This document shows positions 9,301-19,400 of a DNA stretch of 64,000 nucleotides, in pieces; positions within the stretch are counted from its first letter, which is position 1; each line of letters opens with the position of its first letter. Source of the stretch: Chitinophagaceae bacterium (GTDB lineage: Bacteria > Bacteroidota > Bacteroidia > Chitinophagales > Chitinophagaceae). The stretch is taken from the NCBI GenBank assembly GCA_003168265.1, contig PMSV01000001.1:30672-94671 (forward strand), in the 5' to 3' direction. The position numbers were made by a program, and so were the translations under genes. Under the pieces are notes generated by a model that saw nothing but the letters and a program-made list of their open reading frames with translations, did no database searches and was not told where the DNA came from.

Positions 9301-12300
9301 TGGTATAGCCGGCACATTTACACCGAGCACAAACAGCTATACCATAACTGGCAGCACAATTAATTTTAACGGCACGGGTCAAACGATACCCGCATTCAAT
9401 TATTATAATCTGGCCAATACGAATAACATAACACTGGCAGGAACAGGAAATATCGGGATCGAAGGATCATTTACCATAGGAGGAACTTATACCGTTTCGG
9501 GAAGCACAGTTGTATTCAATGGACAAGCCGGTGATGCCAACCAAACTGTACCATTGATCAGCAGTTCTGACCTTGGTTCCGGAGTCACAGCCGGAGGTTA
9601 TTACAATCTTACGATTGCTTCTGCAGTTACAACTTACCTGCCCTATACAACAGGCAGTTCTGCATTGGGCAATACTATTCCTATATATGGAACCCTCAGC
9701 TATTCAGGGACCGGTCAGCTTGTGTTCAATAATGCAAGCACAGCCGGAAATGTGAATACTTTTTATATCGGTGCTTATTCAAGCACCCCTACTTCGGGAA
9801 TTGCTAATACAGGCTCACTTGTAGGAGCAGGAACTTGTACAATTTATGTATATGGAAATTTCATAAACAACGGAACGGTTTATACAAATTCAACAGGCAA
9901 TAATGCCATAATTGAATTCAGCGGAACCAGTGCCTCTCCCCAGCAATTTGTCTGTGCCAGCGGCCGCCAGGTCTGGTTTTACATTAATAACGGAGCAGTG
10001 GTAAATATGACCGGCAATGTGATTATAGGTTCTGCTTCCCAACCCTATCCGGCCTACCTTATCGTCTATTCCGGAGCGACTCTGAATATGGGACCCTATA
10101 TAATTTCTTCACAGGACGCCACAAGGGCCGCAAATGCTTATTTCGTTTTAGAGAGCGGAGGGACATTGGGAATCGGTTCGCCATACGGGATCACCACTAA
10201 CATATCTGCAGGAGCGGTCAATGCAGGTAACATACAGCTTTTTGCCGATTCGACTTCCACCCTTTACCGTTCATTCAGCAGTGGAGCCAATTATGTTTAT
10301 AATGGTACAAGCAGCCAGGTAACCGGAGTTTTTTCCACCACTCCTACAGCGAGTACTGTAAAGAATTTGTATATTGAGAATGCTTCAGGCGTTACTCTTT
10401 CTCAAGCCACTTCAATAAGTACCGGGCTTTATATCGGAAATATCGGATCTGCCTCTGCCAATATCACACAGGTGCTTAACAGCATATTTGCTGATGGCGG
10501 CAACCAGGTCACTAGTACAGGTACCCTGAACCTTGGAACTACACCCTATGCGCCTGTTGCCACAATTACTAATGCAAGCCAGTTCATATTGGGCTCAGCG
10601 ACGGCAGGAACAACTTACCCTGCATTCGGTACTAATAGTATCGGTGCGGGTACAACCGTGCAATACAATTCAGGAAACGGGATAGCGCAGACCGTATTGG
10701 CTTCACCTGCCTATTATAACCTTTCAATTGTCAATTCATCAGGAACAGGGAGTTCCACCAAGACACTAAGCGGAAACCTGACTGTCTACGGAAGTCTCAG
10801 CAATGGCGCCAACGGTACGCTTGATGCCGGCGCCAGCAACTATAACATCACTGTGGACGGAAACTGGGCAAACAGCGGAACATTCAATGCAAGAAGCGCA
10901 ACAGTGACATTCAATGGGGGTGGTACCAATTCGCAAATACAAAGCGCTACCCAAACGGTGACCCCGGGTACAGGTTCAACCACCACTTTCTATACACTGG
11001 TTAATAACAGCACTTATACTGTTCAACTGGCAGGTAATGCCACTACCGGCAATACATTTACCAATGGCTCCTCCGCTTCAGTCTTTAATGCAGCAACATT
11101 TACCCATACAGTAACAGCCCTGTCAACTATAAATGGCGGCAATTACCAGGCAGGCACAGGCCTGCAGACATTCACGGGAGGCCTGACTGTGGCAGGCGGA
11201 ACCTTCACAGGCCAGACCGGGCCGGTTACCGTAGGCAGCAGCACCCTGGCTGGCGCGGTCACTCTTAGCAGTGGTACGCTGATCGCCCCTTCCGGAACTT
11301 TTAGCGTTTACGGCAACTGGGCACAGACAAGTGGAACCACTTTCACGTCTGGAACAGGTGGCAATACCGTGACCTTTACGATGCCGTCTTCCCTCAGCCC
11401 GGGCACACAAACCATTAATTCAGGCGGTGGCTCCAACAGTTCATTCAACAATATCAACCATGCAGGTTCGGGTATACTCCAGATAACAACCAATGCTCTT
11501 GTTACGAACGGCACATTTACCAATAATACTGGTTCAGGTAATTTTGATGCCAACGGGCAGTCTCATACGGTCACGGGACTGGCAACTGTCCTCGCATCTT
11601 CCTACCTGCCCAAAACAGCACAGCAAACCTTTAATGGAGGGCTGACCATCAATGGCAGCACGGCTACCTTTAATGGCCTTGTTAACAGCCTGGTCAGTGC
11701 CACTAATGTCACGATCACCAGCGGGACCCTTACTGCCCCCGGCAGCAGCGGCACCTTCACCGTTTCCGGTAATTTTTCCAATTCCGGCGTATTTACCAAT
11801 AGCAGCGGTACGGTCACTTTCAACGGAACTGCCTCCGGAAATACTATTTCCGGCAGCCTGACCACTACCAATGAATTCTATAACCTCACTGTCAACGGTT
11901 CGGCCGGAGGATGGATATTTAGTAACAGTGCCGACATCAAGAACAATGTGCTGTTGACAACAGGTTCACTGACAGGGCCAACTGCAGGCAACCTCAATGT
12001 AGGCCTCAACTGGACCAATAATGGAGGCTCTTTCACACCCTCTACAAGCACTGTCACTTTCTATGGTGCTGTGGCGCAGGCCATTAAGGGTTCTGCCGCT
12101 GCACAAACCTTTTATAATGTCACCACCGCCAATTCAGGAACCGCGCTTAGTGTTGCAGGAAGCACTGCCACTCTAAACCTTAATGGCAGCATGACCATCG
12201 GCCTCAGTACTACACTGGCCGCCGGAACAGCAACAGCCATCAATGTGGGAGCTAACTGGACTGATAACACTGCCACCAGTGCAGGCGGGTTTACACCGGC

Positions 12301-14668
12301 ATCATCAAAAGTCACTTTTGACGGGGGCATTGCAGCCAACATAAACGGCAGCGCTACCGGCCAGACCTTCTTTAACATGGCCACCTCAACTAATAATACT
12401 GCCCTCAGCGTGGCAGGAAGCACAGCCACGGTTACACTTAAAGGTGGCATGACCATTGGCAGCGCTACTACCATCGCTGCTGGGACAGCTTCAACGATCA
12501 ATGTTGCGGCCAACTGGACTGATAATACTTCGACAGGGTCGGGTGGATTTACCCCGGGTTCGGGAACTGTTTATTTTAACGGGGCAACAACACAATCCGT
12601 AAATGGCAGCTCTTCTGCCCAAACCTTCAACAATTTCACTTTGTCTAATTCGGCCACTTCGGTAAGTGCAGCTGGCAGTACGACGAAGTTGACACTTAAC
12701 GGCACGATGACCATCAATAGCAATACCACCATGGCAGCCGGAACAGCTGCCAATATCTATGTGGCTGCCAATTGGTCCAACCTGGGTACATATAATGCGG
12801 GAACAGGTACCGTCACATTCAATGCCCCATCTTCGTCAACAACGCAGAACCTCAATGCCGGCAGCAGCACTTTCTACAACCTTGTTAACAATACAGCAGG
12901 TACCCTCCTGCTCTACCTCAATTCATTGGTGACCAGCAACAACTTCACCAACATTACCGGTACTTTCAATGCCAATTCCCTTGGCCATGCAGTTGGCAGT
13001 GCGAGCACTAATATTGGCTCTGCAACAATCAGTGGTGGAACCTATACCGCAAGTTCACAGCTTCAAAGTTTTAACGGAGGGCTCACCATCTCAGGCGGAA
13101 CTTTTGACGGAACCAATGGCGGTTCAGGCACCGCAGGAAGCCAGGTAGCAGCCTATACTGTGCTTATTAGTAGCGGGACAATTACAGCGCCAAGCGCTGT
13201 GGGTTCCTTCAATGTTACCGGTAACTGGACATATAACGGCGGAACATTCACGGCCAATGGAGGTACCGTCAATTTCAACAATACAAGCGGAAGCACCGCT
13301 CAGACCATTGGTGGTACGCAATCCACCATATTCAATGGACTCATGATCAATAATTCAGCTGGGGTTACATTCATTGATGGAAACTTGAAGAGCAAATCAG
13401 TTAATGGTGCACTAACGCTAACCGCCGGTTTACTTACAACAGATGCCCATGACTTGCTTATCCTCGGCGGGAGTGCGACCACTAATCTGGATGCTCCGCC
13501 GAATGTTACCACTACTTATTACAGTACCGTTACTTCATATATCAACGGACCGGTTCAAAGGACATTGTTATCTTCTGCGCCAAATACTTCAGTATTATTC
13601 TTCCCGGTTGGACAATCAGCGATCGGCTATGTTCCTTTAAGTATTTCACAAACTACTCCCGCCAGCACGCAAACCTATACAGGCCAATACATTCATACTT
13701 ATGCCTATAGCCTTGGTCCGGTATCACCGGCAAGTTTACCTCAAATAAATCATGTAAGCGGATGTGACTACTGGAGGCTTGACCTGGGAACTACTTATCC
13801 TGCCACCAGCAATAGCTCCTTACCGACTGGAACTACAGCTAATATCACAATGTACTGGAACCCGAACAACAGCAAGGAGTGCCAGACCAGTACAACCACT
13901 ACTTACGTAACCAATCTTCCGACACTTGCAATTGCCCATTTGAATTTTGTTAGCGGCCAATCCTATTCAGGATTGTGGGCAGCATTGGGTAATACTTACA
14001 CTTTCGGGGATTATTCCTCACCAACACAGCTCACCAGCAATAGCATTGAATATGTGGGTGTTTCCACTTTCAGTCCGTTCGCTTTGGCAACCTCCAACGG
14101 AGCGAACAACCCACTTCCCATCTTGCTTGATTATTTAACAGCTATCAAGGAAGCCGGTTACAACAAAATCACCTGGAAAGCTGAATGTAATTCATCTTCA
14201 TCAGACTTTGTGCTGGAACGTTCTTACAACGGCATTGAATTCAGCAGCATTGATTCAGTGCATGTGACAGATACGTCCGACTGTATACAGCCATTTATTT
14301 ATAACGATTATACCGCAACGGGTACCAGGGATTACTACCGTGTAAGAATCGTTGATGTTGCTGGCAATATCACTTATTCTGATATCGTAATGATCCTTAA
14401 TGAAGGCAATGCATTGCAAATGATCAGTATCAGACCAAACCCTGCAACGACTGAAGCATGGCTCACTATATCGGCATCGCAAAACAATAAGGTTGAACTT
14501 TCGATACTTGATATCACAGGAAGGGAATTGGAGCGGAAGACTATAGAAGTAATGGCAGGTTCGAACAGCATTGACTTGCAAATAGGGAATTTTGCTAAGG
14601 GCATGTATATTGTGAAAGCAGTTTACAACAATGGAGAATCAAGCAGTTTACCGTTCATTAAACAATAA
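6305..14668 (+). CDS. Giant repeat-rich secreted surface protein with T9SS type A sorting domain
   Basis: About 2,787 aa from the ATG at 6305, preferred because it places a signal peptide at the start (basic RFR, hydrophobic AMIFIFLISNS, cleavage near SFSQ). An in-frame ATG at 6260 would add 15 residues. The body is Gly/Ser/Thr/Asn-rich with dozens of short units of the form TVTFNG..Q.I.GS..FYNLT, suggesting a long beta-solenoid. Two longer duplications are listed separately. The last about 80 residues (ISIRPNPATTEAWLTI, ELSILDITGRELERK, KGMYIVKAVY) are the Por-type sorting domain, so the protein should leave through the T9SS and be anchored or released at the cell surface. An adhesion or matrix role is inference. 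No catalytic domain was recognised. Confidence 0.88.
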   Translation: MINFLPSLRFRVCAMIFIFLISNSQRSFSQVTGDYESLATGNWSIYTNWNIYNGTAWVAATAANGYPGQNSATSNVTILAGKTITLDVTPADAIASLQLGGTTTGSGAGAITFSSGTQLTVNGTVTLGSAAARTGTLTMTSGGTLFAQGFAVNAVTGNNIWTPGTGTVELTATNTLPASLLTSFNNLIINAGTTTLGEAISITSALTVASGSILNASTYIVSFANTGETATINGTFETADPSGFSGTTNTAIKSTNTPTITLANTSTVLYSAPTGGQTVTGALAYNNLSFSNGSGTNSANANIAVNGTLTTSAGGTFDLTAAFILSGMLSTVANSGTISTEVPTATSATPIPAGINWGSAGAITYGSTAGGQTVVAGAYFNINFLGNPTKTLSGNITVGGALTINAGAVDVSASNYSITISGNWVNNSAAAAFTAESGTVTFNGATQAINGSKRTEFYNLSVTGGTTTVGVDLNTILNTLSVASASTLDASTYTLAFNATGGAATINGTFRTANTAGFSGASAAAISSANTPTITLANTSTVEYSATTGGQTVTGALPYNSLKFDNTSGTNSANANIVVNGTLTTTSGGVFDLTAAYTLSGTLATISNSGTISTEMPTATSATPIPVGLTWGGTITYGSTSGSQTLVSGTYNNLTLSGSAGSVLGGAATVNSTLSITAGILTLGTYNITIASSGTVSGSFSTTAYIMTNSSGQLKQTVGSSQVTFPIGDSYYDPLQITNTGTSGVYGVNAVDGAPPSLWDPTKVVNVTWVVSQATSGGVLSLVAGWQTAQQAANFAAGTTPEIGLWNGTSWSQVTATQTGNTFNSSPNTFSSVGTFAVGKDDCFTGSPTTYYSGTTGTLDQLTTWWTNSNGTGTHPSDFVAQSQTYLIQTSANLGANWTVTGTGSVINVGNGSTLTPTFTVGGANVLTVNSGAVINVNASSILFLSTTGTLANITPGTLSATSTVNFASTAAQTIPALNYGNLTSSSSGSRTLAGSGTIGIAGTFTPSTNSYTITGSTINFNGTGQTIPAFNYYNLANTNNITLAGTGNIGIEGSFTIGGTYTVSGSTVVFNGQAGDANQTVPLISSSDLGSGVTAGGYYNLTIASAVTTYLPYTTGSSALGNTIPIYGTLSYSGTGQLVFNNASTAGNVNTFYIGAYSSTPTSGIANTGSLVGAGTCTIYVYGNFINNGTVYTNSTGNNAIIEFSGTSASPQQFVCASGRQVWFYINNGAVVNMTGNVIIGSASQPYPAYLIVYSGATLNMGPYIISSQDATRAANAYFVLESGGTLGIGSPYGITTNISAGAVNAGNIQLFADSTSTLYRSFSSGANYVYNGTSSQVTGVFSTTPTASTVKNLYIENASGVTLSQATSISTGLYIGNIGSASANITQVLNSIFADGGNQVTSTGTLNLGTTPYAPVATITNASQFILGSATAGTTYPAFGTNSIGAGTTVQYNSGNGIAQTVLASPAYYNLSIVNSSGTGSSTKTLSGNLTVYGSLSNGANGTLDAGASNYNITVDGNWANSGTFNARSATVTFNGGGTNSQIQSATQTVTPGTGSTTTFYTLVNNSTYTVQLAGNATTGNTFTNGSSASVFNAATFTHTVTALSTINGGNYQAGTGLQTFTGGLTVAGGTFTGQTGPVTVGSSTLAGAVTLSSGTLIAPSGTFSVYGNWAQTSGTTFTSGTGGNTVTFTMPSSLSPGTQTINSGGGSNSSFNNINHAGSGILQITTNALVTNGTFTNNTGSGNFDANGQSHTVTGLATVLASSYLPKTAQQTFNGGLTINGSTATFNGLVNSLVSATNVTITSGTLTAPGSSGTFTVSGNFSNSGVFTNSSGTVTFNGTASGNTISGSLTTTNEFYNLTVNGSAGGWIFSNSADIKNNVLLTTGSLTGPTAGNLNVGLNWTNNGGSFTPSTSTVTFYGAVAQAIKGSAAAQTFYNVTTANSGTALSVAGSTATLNLNGSMTIGLSTTLAAGTATAINVGANWTDNTATSAGGFTPASSKVTFDGGIAANINGSATGQTFFNMATSTNNTALSVAGSTATVTLKGGMTIGSATTIAAGTASTINVAANWTDNTSTGSGGFTPGSGTVYFNGATTQSVNGSSSAQTFNNFTLSNSATSVSAAGSTTKLTLNGTMTINSNTTMAAGTAANIYVAANWSNLGTYNAGTGTVTFNAPSSSTTQNLNAGSSTFYNLVNNTAGTLLLYLNSLVTSNNFTNITGTFNANSLGHAVGSASTNIGSATISGGTYTASSQLQSFNGGLTISGGTFDGTNGGSGTAGSQVAAYTVLISSGTITAPSAVGSFNVTGNWTYNGGTFTANGGTVNFNNTSGSTAQTIGGTQSTIFNGLMINNSAGVTFIDGNLKSKSVNGALTLTAGLLTTDAHDLLILGGSATTNLDAPPNVTTTYYSTVTSYINGPVQRTLLSSAPNTSVLFFPVGQSAIGYVPLSISQTTPASTQTYTGQYIHTYAYSLGPVSPASLPQINHVSGCDYWRLDLGTTYPATSNSSLPTGTTANITMYWNPNNSKECQTSTTTTYVTNLPTLAIAHLNFVSGQSYSGLWAALGNTYTFGDYSSPTQLTSNSIEYVGVSTFSPFALATSNGANNPLPILLDYLTAIKEAGYNKITWKAECNSSSSDFVLERSYNGIEFSSIDSVHVTDTSDCIQPFIYNDYTATGTRDYYRVRIVDVAGNITYSDIVMILNEGNALQMISIRPNPATTEAWLTISASQNNKVELSILDITGRELERKTIEVMAGSNSIDLQIGNFAKGMYIVKAVYNNGESSSLPFIKQ
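6900..8202 (+). repeat. Diverged two-copy repeat with an 822-bp period inside the surface-protein gene
   Basis: Matching words at 6950/7772, 6991/7813, 7217/8039 and 7343/8165 are all exactly 822 bp apart, so a block of roughly 450 bp or more is duplicated (274-residue period). In protein terms NSANANIAVNGTLTT pairs with NSANANIVVNGTLTT, and PTATSATPIPAG with PTATSATPIPVG. The copies have diverged at many bases but kept frame and length. Confidence 0.8.
12051..12830 (+). repeat. Three tandem ~258-bp units inside the surface-protein gene
   Basis: Three consecutive about 86-residue units start near 12051, 12308 and 12566. Each carries VTFxG or VYFNG, then NGSxxxQTFxN, VAGST or AAGST, an MTIG or MTIN segment, AAGTA and ANWTDN or ANWSN. 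They are imperfect at the DNA level, so the expansion is not recent. Confidence 0.8.
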
Positions 14669-14707
14669 CATTATCATAATTAATCAATTTTCGAAATCTA
14701 AAATAAG

Positions 14708-14744
14708 AAAGGCTGTCTCAAATTCAAAAGAGGCAGCTTTTTTT
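14708..14744 (+). terminator. Rho-independent terminator after the surface-protein gene
   Basis: GGCTGTCTC and GAGGCAGC(T) form a stem with one mismatch around an A-rich loop, followed by a run of T. It lies 40 bp after the stop codon. The left arm GGCTGTCTCAAA also occurs in the terminator at 5981-6020. Confidence 0.75.
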
Positions 14745-14869
14745 TATGGTCCGTGGTATATTATTGAAAAGACGACTTAGACAGGATACGCAATCGTTAG
14801 ATTGCACACTGTTTTTGTGGTAGAAACTGTATTGGACACCTTAACCCTAAAAGCACTTTTATACATAAA

Positions 14870-15279
14870 CATGACAGGGCTTTTATTGACATCAACTGAC
14901 AGGGTGTTGCCTCAGGTCAGACTCCTAATAATTTGTTTTCTTGCATTGAAAAGCCGAAGCCAAATCGCTCCAATATCCTAATCCTTGTAAGATAGCATAG
15001 CTACTTCTTTGTAGCTGTTTCGCCATACAGTTTTCTGCCAAACTATCTGAATTGTCGATGTCTATCAGAAATAAACAGGGGAGTATTCCTTTTCTGAAAC
15101 CGAACTTGGGTGCATAGGAAGGTTGATGTCCAGGATTATAAGGTCCTACCTTATTTCTTCGGCCATTTTCCTTAAGGTCAATCCCTACTTCGCAAGGTCC
15201 AACTAATAATTTTTTACAGAAAAATCAATGCTAACGGACCGGCTATCTTCTTTTCATCTTCCACCATGAGTAATTTCAT
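14870..15279 (-). pseudogene. Decayed OmpR-type response regulator
   Basis: From the ATG at 15279 the minus strand reads MKLLMVEDEKKIAGPLA, an excellent receiver-domain N-terminus, then hits a stop (…LIFL*). In another frame, after an in-frame stop, DLIILDINLPM appears (Asp codon at 15128-15130), which is the phospho-acceptor strand at almost the expected distance (about 51 codons). Further frameshifted scraps continue to roughly 14870, where DVNK could belong to the start of a winged-helix domain. The reading frame is broken several times, so no product is expected. It lies 36 bp downstream of the efflux adaptor gene on the same strand, as expected for a lost last gene of that operon. Ends are approximate. 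Confidence 0.72.
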
Positions 15280-15315
15280 GAATTTCACAAAAACTTTCTC
15301 TATGATTCTTAAATA

Positions 15316-16389
15316 TCATTTAACAGTTTCCCCTTCCTTGATTTCGTCATTGGCATTGGCAATGACCTGATCATCGGGATGCAGATCGCCGATGACTTCA
15401 ATATGGTCTTTGTTCTCGTTTCCTGTGATTACATCTACCTTCTGTGTCTTTCCCTGCCTTTCGACCAATACATATTTTCTTTCCGTCGAAGTTACAACAG
15501 CGGTTTTAGGCACCGAGAAGGAATTGGACAAACCTTTCGAATCAAAAAGCAGGTCTGCATACATACCGGGACTAAGAGTTCCGTCCCTGTTATATACATC
15601 CAGTTCCACTCTTTCCGAACGATACTGTTGGCTGATATTCATCGATACCCGGGCGATCTTCCCCTTTCTTTCCATCCCCAGGTAGGCGGCCAGGGAAAAC
15701 TGAACGCTGTCGTTTTCTTTCAATCCGGCAGCCATCTTTTCAGGTATGTCTACCTGCAAACGCAGGTGGTCCACCTCTTTTAATTCGAGCATGGGCAATG
15801 CATCCCGGGATTCTGCACTGACAAGCGCTCCAGGATGGACGTTTCGTTGGGTTATGACTCCGTTAAAAGGAGCGGTAACTACTAGATAGTCCATCATGGT
15901 TTGCTGCATCTCCCAGTTGGCTTTTTCAGCATTTGAAAGGGCACTGTCTGCTTCGGCCTTGGATTTAGCCGTTGCCAGGTCTTGTGGGGAAATTGCTCCA
16001 GGAGTCAGGGATGCTTCTTTGAGCCGTTCATAGTTCGCGTGGTCAATGGCATAATCAGATCTTGAACGGGCATATCTTTCTTTTGCCTGTACGACCGCCT
16101 GCTGCAGTTCCGGCGCTTCCAGGGTCATTAGCAACTGGCCTTTCTGCACATGGGACCCAATATCGACCGATACTAGTTTTACATAGCCGTTGACCTTAGG
16201 AAATATCCTCACCTCCTCGTAGGCAGCCAATTGGGCCGGCAACTTGAACTGCTGGATGATTCCGCCTTTTTGAAGAGGAACCCATTGAAATTTTGGCCCT
16301 GATACGGAGGCCTTAGTCTCAGGATCGTTGTGATTTCTACAGGAAGAAATAAGGAATAGAAATAAGCCGATGGTTACTAAATATCTCAT
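15316..16389 (-). CDS. RND efflux periplasmic adaptor (HlyD/MFP family) lipoprotein
   Basis: 357 aa from the ATG at 16389. This start gives a lipoprotein signal (hydrophobic LVTIGLFLFLISSC), while longer readings run into the upstream gene. Domains in order: barrel-sandwich half (VRIFPKVNGYVKLVSVDIGS), coiled-coil hairpin (about 85-150), second half-motif (VTAPFNGVITQRNVHPGALV), beta-barrel and membrane-proximal domain (GDLHPDDQVIANANDEIKEG). It should bridge the RND pump and the TolC channel. It follows the RND gene by 25 bp in the order TolC, pump, adaptor. Substrate unknown. Confidence 0.9.
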   Translation of the reverse strand: MRYLVTIGLFLFLISSCRNHNDPETKASVSGPKFQWVPLQKGGIIQQFKLPAQLAAYEEVRIFPKVNGYVKLVSVDIGSHVQKGQLLMTLEAPELQQAVVQAKERYARSRSDYAIDHANYERLKEASLTPGAISPQDLATAKSKAEADSALSNAEKANWEMQQTMMDYLVVTAPFNGVITQRNVHPGALVSAESRDALPMLELKEVDHLRLQVDIPEKMAAGLKENDSVQFSLAAYLGMERKGKIARVSMNISQQYRSERVELDVYNRDGTLSPGMYADLLFDSKGLSNSFSVPKTAVVTSTERKYVLVERQGKTQKVDVITGNENKDHIEVIGDLHPDDQVIANANDEIKEGETVK

Positions 16390-16414
16390 TTTTAATTTTT
16401 TAAAATCCAGCAAT

Positions 16415-19400
16415 TTATTTGCCTTCGTCTTCCGGCAACAGGGATGCAGTACGGAAGGATCTGTTTTGTTGTATCCAACCATAGACCAGGGGCAGCATGA
16501 ACAGGGCTGCCATGGTAGAAAACAGGAGTCCTCCAATGACAGCCCTTCCGAGCGGTGCCGACTGGTCACTTGATTCGGATAACCCGCTGGCCATCGGGAT
16601 CATTCCCACGACCATGGCAGAAGTGGTCATCAGAATGGGACGCATCCTGATGCCTGCACTCGTGATGGCTGCCTTGAAAGGATCCCGGTATTGGAATCGC
16701 AGGTGCTCGGCATTGGTGACGATGAGCAACGCATTGGCCACGGAGACTCCTACAGACATAATCATGCCCATATAGGATTGCAGGTTTAGGGTTGCTCCCG
16801 TAATCAGGAGCATGGTCATGGAGCCAAGTAAAACCGCCGGCACCGTACTAAGAATACTTACAGCCAGAGGGAATGATTGAAAATTGGCCGCCAGTAAAAG
16901 AAGAATGACAACGATTGCTGCAATGAGACCTGTCTGAAGCGAATTCAGGGTCTCCTTCAAAAGAGAAGAGGTTCCAAGCAATTCAGCTATCAGGCCCGGT
17001 GGAGGAGCGCCCAATTTGTCAATCGCTTTCTGCACGGCTTCTGTTGCAGAACCCAGATCCTTTTTATAGATATTCGCATTGATGGTCACGTAACGACGGG
17101 GACCGCTCCGGTCAAATTCTCCTGGCATGGTATCGACCTGAATACTGGCCACATCTGAAAGAACCGGCCTCTCCTGTCCTTTCACAAGTGAAACGGAATT
17201 GAGTTGCTCCATGGAATTCATAATGTATTCGGGTACTTCCACCTGAGTCTGGTAGGTATAAGAAGTATTGTCGTCAAGCCAGAGATTCTTGTCGGTGAAG
17301 CGGCTGCTGGAAGTGACATCGGCGATGCTTTTGGATACATTGTCCAGGCTTAGTCCCCACAATGCCAATCTCTTCCTGTCCACATGTATGTCGACAACGG
17401 GATAGCGAAGTGGCTGGGCAATCTGAATCTGTCTCAAAAAAGAAATCTTTCGCATTTGGTCCATTAATTTTGCCGCATAGTTTTCGATGTCCTCCATATT
17501 TTTCCCCGCCACCCTGACTTCAATAGGAGTCGCTGCGCCCTGGGACATGATTTTTTCCGTGAGTTCAATGGGTTCATAGGATATTTTAAGATTGGGAAAT
17601 ATTGCTTGAATATTTTTTGATAGTTCTTCTTTCAGATCTTCTATGTTGACCTTATAAGAGTCTTGTAGATTTACCTGTATGACGGCTTCATGGGTCCCGC
17701 TATTAAATATATAAAGATTGCTGGTTCCGAAACTGGTAGGCACCAATCCGACATAGGCGGAACTGATGTTCACATGACCGTGAACGGTGGAATCAATGAT
17801 CTTCAAAACCCTTTTTGTGGCATCCTCGGTGATTTCCAGCCTTGTTCCTTCTGGCTCGCGCAGCCTGATCTGCAACTGCCCTACATTGCTCTTGGGCAGA
17901 AGGTCCTTTCCGATGAAAAAGAAACAGAGGGCTGTCCCGGTCAAAGCCAAGAAAAGGTAGAGGGAAATGACGGTTTTGCGCCTGGGCATCCATTTTTGCA
18001 AACGGCTGATCAACTGGTCGCGCATCCTGAGGAATAGGCTTTTTTTTCGCAGACCATTCTTCAATTGCTCATAATCTGCTTCCACTTTTAATCCAGACTT
18101 TTCAAGGACTTCCCTCCTCTCGGCTTCTGCCTGGTCCTGGTCGTATAAATGATGGCTATCTATATGTCCTGCACTAAACATTTCTTCCTTTAGCAACCAG
18201 TTGGAAATAACAGGAACCAGGGTTTGGGCAGAGGTATACGAAACGATCATCGCAAAAGCGATCGAGAGTGAAAGAGGAAGAAACATGGCTTTAGGCACGC
18301 CGGTCATGACAAAGGAGGGGGCGAAAACGGCCAGAATACATAATAGTATCAGCAGTTTCGGGAAAGCAATCTCATTGCAGGCATCCAGTACGGCCTGCCT
18401 TTTGCCCTTCCCCATTTCAAGGTGCTGATGAATATTTTCAATAGTAACGGTTGCCTCATCGACCAATATACCGATAGCAAGGGCAAGCCCGCTCAGGGTC
18501 ATTATATTGATGGTCTGGCCGAATAAATTAAGAAAAAATACCGCTCCGAGAACAGAAACCGGGATAGTAATAATTACGACCATGCTGCTTCGCCAGTCCC
18601 TGAGAAAAAGCAATACTGTGAGCCCGGTAAGAACGGCGCCCAGTATCCCTTCTGTCATCAGGCTTTTGGCCGCGTTGATCACAAAAACAGACTGGTCGAA
18701 CTCATAACGGACCTCCACATCCGGGGGGAGCAGGTTTTTCATTTCAGGGATCCTTGCACGCAGATCCTTCACCACGTCCATGGTGGAAGCGTCAGGTGTC
18801 TTGACAATGGGCGTATAGACAGATCTTTTCCCATTGACCAGGGCATAGTCTACTGTGATATCGGCCCCGTCTTCAACTTTAGCCACATCACGTACAAAGA
18901 GTACAGTTGAACCATTGCTCTTGATGGGAATGTCTGCGAAATGCTTCACCTTTTCTTCCAGAGAGTTAAGGGCAGTGATATACATGGTGCTGTCGACCCT
19001 TAGGTTCCCGGAAGGGGTCATCAAATTGTTGCGGGTGATTGCATCGACCACTTCATCAGGAGAAATGTTGAAGGACCGAAGTTTTTCGGGGTCGATATTG
19101 ATCACGACGGAACGGGCATTGGATCCAAAGGGTGGAGGAGCGGTCAGCCCGGGCACAGTAGCGAAAAGAGGGCGAATCCGCGTGATCGCAAGGTCGAAGA
19201 TTTCAGCGAGTGTTTTGGTCTTGCTGCTGAATACCAATTCTCCTACAGGCAGCGATGAGGCATCAAAACGGATGACCTGTGGAGGAAGTGCCCCGGGTGG
19301 GAAGAAGGCCATGGCCCGGTTCACCTGCAGCGCCACCTGGGCTGAGGCCTCAGCCATATCGGTGTTATCATAGAAGGTAAGCTTGATCAAGGTAAGACCC

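Noticed and set aside
6745..13640. Several long antisense and alternate-frame ORFs within the giant surface-protein gene
   Set aside because: They are by-products of repetitive Gly/Ser/Thr/Asn codon use; no signal peptides, motifs or family similarity were recognised in them.
5981..14744. Shared GGCTGTCTCAAA in the hairpins at 5981-6020 and 14708-14744, flanking the giant gene like inverted repeats of a mobile element
   Set aside because: Both copies are in the same orientation, each is part of a transcription terminator after its own gene, and no transposase or target duplication was found.
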